Shown one piece after another: positions 60,791 to 64,000 of a DNA stretch of 64,000 nucleotides. The position numbers and the translations under genes are program-made. Numbering within the stretch: the stretch's first letter is position 1; every line of letters begins with the position of its first letter. This DNA comes from JACCTU01 sp963798985. GTDB lineage: Bacteria > Actinomycetota > Thermoleophilia > Gaiellales > Gaiellaceae. The notes under the pieces are model-generated. The model did no database searches, had not been told where the DNA came from, and saw nothing but the letters and a program-made list of their open reading frames with translations. The stretch spans positions 114,011-178,010 of the forward strand of contig CAWCVL010000001.1 of the NCBI GenBank assembly GCA_963798985.1, in the 5' to 3' direction.

Positions 60791-63140
60791 CGCGGAGGCG
60801 CTCCTCGGGTGAAATGAGGTGGTCGGCGTCTTCTGCGTCCTCGCCGAGATCGATCTGGACCCAGTTGACCGTGCCGGTGAAGACGCTGCTCTCGCCTTCG
60901 TAGTCGTCGCTGACCGGGGACGCGGTGTCTCTTCCGACGTCAGCGGTCTCGTCACCGGAGAAGATCAGCGGCACGGTTGCCTCGACGCGGCCTTCACCCT
61001 TTTTGTCGCCGTCGACGTAGAGCGTGACAGTGCCCCCCTTGGCGAGGCCGCCGCCGTCGTACGCGAACTCCATGCGCACCTGGTGCGTTCCGGCCGGGAT
61101 CGCGGCGTCAGCCTCGATCTTGAAGCGCTGTAGGCCGAGCAGGTTGTAGCAGTAGGTCGGGCGCCCCTCCTTCGCATACAGGCTCCAGCCGGCGAAGGCG
61201 CCGCCCTGGGCCACGATCACACCCGCAGCACCAGCCTCGGGCACAACGACTTCCGCCGTGACCGAGTGGGATTTGTTCTTGATGTTGACGAGGCTGTTCT
61301 CGCTCAGGCGTCCCATGCCGCCGAAGAGCAGCTGTGAATTTCCCTTTACGAGCTCCGGGCGACCGACGAGCTCGGCGTTGAAACGCTCGATGCGGCGGTC
61401 GTCGAGCGGGAGCACGTCGTATTTCCGGGCCTCCTCCAGCCAGAGCTGTTGCAGCTCGGCCAGCTTCTCCGGCAGCTCGGCGGCGAGGTCGTGCGCCTGG
61501 CTCCAGTCCGTATTCGTGTCGTAGAGCTCCCAGACGTCGTCCGCGAACGGTGGCAACGGCTCCATCACCCACGGAACGCTGTGATGGGTGACCGCGGTCC
61601 AGCCCTGGTGGTAGATGCCGCGGTTGCAGAACATCTCGAAGTACTGCGTCTCGTGGCGATCGGCTTCGGTCGCGCCGTCGAACGAGTACGCCATGCTGAC
61701 ACCCTCGATCGGCCGTTGCGCGATCCCGTTGACGACCGTCGGCTGTGGCAGTCCGGCGGCTTCGAGCACGGTGGGGGCGACGTCGATCACGTGGTGGAAG
61801 TGCGAGCGAACCTCGCCGCGTGCGTCGATACCGCGCGGCCAGTGGATGATCGTGCCGTTTCGAGTTCCGCCCCAGTGCGAGGCGACCTGCTTCGTCCACT
61901 GGTAGGGCGTGTCCATCGCGTGCGCCCAGCCGACGGCGAAGTGGTTGTACGCCTTCGGTGTACCGAAGTCGTCGATGCGCGAGGCCATGAACTCAGGCGT
62001 CTCGAGCGCCGCGGCGCCGTTGAAGATGAAGGTCTCGTTGAAGCTACCGTTGATCGTGCCCTCGGCGCTTGCCCCGTTGTCGCCGATGATGTAGTAGACG
62101 AGCGTGTCCTCGAGCACACCGAGGTCGTCGAGCGCGTCGACGAGCCTTCCGATGTGGTGGTCTGTGTGCTCGAGGAAGCCGGCGTAGACCTCCATCTGGC
62201 GGGCGAGAATCGGCTTCAGCTCGTCGGGCATGTCGTCCCAGGCCGGAATCTCCTCATGCCGCGCGGTCAGCTCAGTCTCCGCGGGGACGACTCCCAGCGC
62301 TTTCTGCCGCGGCAGGATCTCCTCGCGCAACGCATCCCAGCCTTGGTCGAAGCGTCCCTTGTACTTGTCCGACCACTCTGTCGGAACGTGATGCGGAGCG
62401 TGTGTGGCCCCAGGCGCGAAGTACATGAAGAACGGCTTGTCCGGCATGAGCGACTTCTGCTGGCGCGCCCACTTGATCGCCTTGTCGGTCATGTCCTCAG
62501 TGAAGTGATAGCCCTCCTCCGGCGTCGCCTCGGGCTCCATCGGCGTCGTGCCCTCGTAGACCGCCGGGTAGTACTGGTTCGTCTCACCCCCGATGAACCC
62601 GTAGAAGTACTCAAAGCCGCCGCCGCCGGTCGGCCAGGCATCGAAGGGGCCCATCGGACTCGTCTGCCAGACCGGCACTTCGTGGCACTTACCGAACTGC
62701 GCCGTCGAATACCCGTTCAACAGCAGCGTTTGCGCCAACGGCGCGCAGGTATTGGGGCGAATCGAGCTATACCCCGGCGCCGAGGTTGCGAGCTCGGTGA
62801 TCACGCCCATCCCCACCGAGTGGTGGTTGCGCCCGGTCAGCAGAGCAGACCTCGTCGGGGCGCACAACGCCGTCGTGTGGAAACGGTTGTACTTCAGACC
62901 GTTTTCAGCCAGCCGCTCGGCCGTCGGCGTCGCGCAAGGCCCGCCAAACGCACTCGACGCAGCGAAGCCGACGTCGTCGAGCAGGATGACGAGCACATTG
63001 GGCGCTCCAGCCGGCGGTTCTAGCGGCTCGATCGGCGGGAAGGTCGAAGCCGGGTCTTTCGCGTCCTCGAAAACCGGCCCGTCATACGGGCGCTCCGCGA
63101 TCGGGAGCACTTCGCGCTCGGCCTTCGTGGGCTCAGGCAC
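60771..63140 (-). CDS. Arylsulfatase, Cys-type (formylglycine-dependent)
   Basis: Type I sulfatase, 789 aa from GTG 63140, which follows GAGAGGAGA; the frame above it to 63194 is not conserved. The N-terminal metal block is NVLVILLDDVGFAASSAFGG. The activation motif CAPTRSALLTG lies near residue 93 with the Cys to be oxidised by FGE. Further ligands are in YYIIGDNGASAEG, and a C-terminal beta domain follows. There is no signal peptide, so it acts in the cytosol or leaves by another route. TCACCC box 10 lies 61 nt upstream, the same operator as on the FGE operon. Confidence 0.93.
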   Translation of the reverse strand: MPEPTKAEREVLPIAERPYDGPVFEDAKDPASTFPPIEPLEPPAGAPNVLVILLDDVGFAASSAFGGPCATPTAERLAENGLKYNRFHTTALCAPTRSALLTGRNHHSVGMGVITELATSAPGYSSIRPNTCAPLAQTLLLNGYSTAQFGKCHEVPVWQTSPMGPFDAWPTGGGGFEYFYGFIGGETNQYYPAVYEGTTPMEPEATPEEGYHFTEDMTDKAIKWARQQKSLMPDKPFFMYFAPGATHAPHHVPTEWSDKYKGRFDQGWDALREEILPRQKALGVVPAETELTARHEEIPAWDDMPDELKPILARQMEVYAGFLEHTDHHIGRLVDALDDLGVLEDTLVYYIIGDNGASAEGTINGSFNETFIFNGAAALETPEFMASRIDDFGTPKAYNHFAVGWAHAMDTPYQWTKQVASHWGGTRNGTIIHWPRGIDARGEVRSHFHHVIDVAPTVLEAAGLPQPTVVNGIAQRPIEGVSMAYSFDGATEADRHETQYFEMFCNRGIYHQGWTAVTHHSVPWVMEPLPPFADDVWELYDTNTDWSQAHDLAAELPEKLAELQQLWLEEARKYDVLPLDDRRIERFNAELVGRPELVKGNSQLLFGGMGRLSENSLVNIKNKSHSVTAEVVVPEAGAAGVIVAQGGAFAGWSLYAKEGRPTYCYNLLGLQRFKIEADAAIPAGTHQVRMEFAYDGGGLAKGGTVTLYVDGDKKGEGRVEATVPLIFSGDETADVGRDTASPVSDDYEGESSVFTGTVNWVQIDLGEDAEDADHLISPEERLRVAMARQ

Positions 63141-63200
63141 CGGGTCTCCTCTCTCAAGCTCTTGGGATCCCGATCCTGCACGGCCGACGGTCAATCGACA

Positions 63201-63217
63201 TCACCCAGCCAGGATGA
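63201..63217. promoter_or_regulatory. TCACCC box 10 (one mismatch)
   Basis: TCACCC-AGCCA-GGATGA, 61 nt upstream of the sulfatase GTG 63140. Confidence 0.6.
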
Positions 63218-63286
63218 AGGCCCTCGCAGTTCCCGAGAACGCGAGAACCGTTTCGATCCGTCCCGCTTCGGTCCCGATTGACGCCT

Positions 63287-63454
63287 CTAGATCCTCCGAC
63301 GACGGCGCCCCGGTGTCACCGCCGCAGCCACCACCGCAGTCTTTGCAACAGGCGACGGGCCAGGGGAGGTGACCGCCGCGGCTACGACTGCGGTTCGCGC
63401 TACCGGTGCGCCGACGACCCCGACCCGTCCTACACGTGCTGCTCGAAGCGGCAT
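63287..63454 (-). CDS. 55-aa protein with an internal repeat
   Basis: MPLRAARVGRVGVVGAPVAR followed by two near-identical units, TAVVAAAVTSPGPSPVAK and TAVVAAAVTPG, and a basic end RRRRRI. The ATG at 63454 has GAAGGAG 6 nt upstream and lies 1 nt from the stop of the DUF6325-like gene, so it is translated from the same message. The N-terminus resembles that of the SHOCT protein at 59592. Function unknown. Confidence 0.6.
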   Translation of the reverse strand: MPLRAARVGRVGVVGAPVARTAVVAAAVTSPGPSPVAKTAVVAAAVTPGRRRRRI

Positions 63455-63455
63455 T

Positions 63456-63935
63456 TCAGTCTCCTTCAGTCGTTGAGGCCTCGTCGGCCTGGATGGACGC
63501 GATGATCGCCTGGATGGGAATCCGGCCGTTTGCGACGAGTTGGCCACCCGAGCGCCGGGCGGCGGACGCGAACGGCGCGGCCCACAGGTTCTCCCAGATG
63601 AGCACGCCCGCAACGCTTCCCGGCTCCATCGCCGCGGCGAGGTGGTTCACGTCCTCTTCGGCCAACAGCTCCGCGAGCTGTGCCTCGAGTGCCTGAAGCT
63701 CCCCCAACTCCTCGATGTCGGAGAGCTCCGTCGCGTCGACGGTGCCATCCTCGTTCTTGCTCAGGATCAGGACGTCGATCACGCGAATCGTGCCGGCGTC
63801 GACCAAGGCGAGCAGCTCTTTCGCCATCTCGCCCGTGAAGTTGCTTGCTCCGGCCGGAAACTCCACGACGAGGTAATCGACAGGACCGAGTTCGTCGAGA
63901 GCTGTGTCTGTCACTTGCTCCATCCCTACTGCCAT
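63456..63935 (-). CDS. DUF6325/DUF1269-like protein (paralogue)
   Basis: A 159-aa paralogue of the 59883 product: LGPVDYLVVEFPAGASNFTG, IRVIDVLILSKNEDGTVDAT and the C-terminal SVAGVLIWENLWAAPFASAA. The middle is acidic and Leu-rich. It starts at ATG 63935 behind AGAGGAG, 29 nt after a partial gene that runs off the window. That upstream gene and the promoter are not visible in full. Confidence 0.82.
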   Translation of the reverse strand: MAVGMEQVTDTALDELGPVDYLVVEFPAGASNFTGEMAKELLALVDAGTIRVIDVLILSKNEDGTVDATELSDIEELGELQALEAQLAELLAEEDVNHLAAAMEPGSVAGVLIWENLWAAPFASAARRSGGQLVANGRIPIQAIIASIQADEASTTEGD

Positions 63936-63964
63936 GTTTCTGCTCCTCTTGGTCTTGTTTCGTT

Positions 63965-64000
63965 ACTGCCGAGGATCGCCCCCGACGGCCTCAAAGGCTT
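63965..64000 (-). CDS. 3' end of small hydrophobic gene, cut by window edge
   Basis: Only the last 11 codons are in the window, reading AFEAVGGDPRQ-stop on the minus strand. They match the end of the small gene at 60635 (AFEVVGGDSR), so this is the first copy of a duplicated unit. Coordinates at the right edge are set by the window. Confidence 0.45.

Noticed and set aside
44652..63217. TCACCC palindromes as intrinsic terminators
   Set aside because: They have only 6-9 bp stems, no T tract, and pairs of them sit in divergent promoter regions where no gene ends. Operators fit better.
1..64000. CRISPR arrays, insertion sequences, integrases
   Set aside because: No regularly spaced repeats, transposase motifs or recombinase genes were seen. 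The insertion scars reported carry no mobility gene.

Overview
The window is GC-rich and densely coded. It comes from an actinobacterium, most probably of the Thermoleophilia (Gaiellales/Solirubrobacterales-like). The evidence is an HspR-type dnaK-grpE-dnaJ-hspR-clpB operon, an LCP cell-wall ligase, a RsmI/ROK/FmdB neighbourhood, LAL-type LuxR regulators, many GTG/TTG starts and many apparently leaderless genes. The lineage is inferred from gene content only.

Layout. 0-18 kb is core housekeeping, nearly all on the minus strand: mazG, a lipoprotein PPIase, mfd, pth, rplY(ctc), a small membrane gene, prs, glmU, tRNA-Gln(UUG), a serine hydrolase, ispE-ksgA-tatD-metG, an M23 peptidase, rsmI and a ROK kinase. 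17-25 kb holds an LCP protein, FmdB, a membrane glycosyltransferase, a pseudouridine-catabolism set (PfkB kinase, GNAT, psuG), a P460-type cytochrome and small enzymes. 25-32.3 kb is accessory: a LAL regulator, a relic of the clpB 3' end, a secreted hydrolase with thrombospondin type 3 repeats, a broken secreted gene and a LuxR regulator. 32.3-38.6 kb is the heat-shock operon. 39-44.6 kb has two EamA transporters, pepT, csbD, moaA, a PAP2 phosphatase and a CDP-alcohol transferase.

44.6-64 kb is the most interesting part. It contains small membrane and envelope genes (SHOCT, NfeD-like, YihY, DUF4239, two flippase-like proteins, a K+ channel), an alkaline-phosphatase-like holin fusion, a formylglycine-generating enzyme, a large LAL regulator and a Cys-type (CxPxR) arylsulfatase. 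Ten near-identical 17-bp palindromes, TCACCC-N5-GGGTGA, always with a 5-nt spacer, lie upstream of essentially every transcription unit here. I saw none in the intergenic regions of the first 44 kb. I read this as an undescribed regulon, possibly run by the LAL regulator, which has one box at its own promoter and a second at the adjoining divergent gene.

About twenty single-base frameshifts interrupt conserved genes (dnaK, dnaJ, grpE, clpB, psuG, the ROK kinase and others). This looks more like uncorrected sequencing or assembly error than gene decay. Three direct duplications of gene ends (clpB, ispE, a DUF6325-like unit) flank accessory genes and look like insertion or duplication scars.
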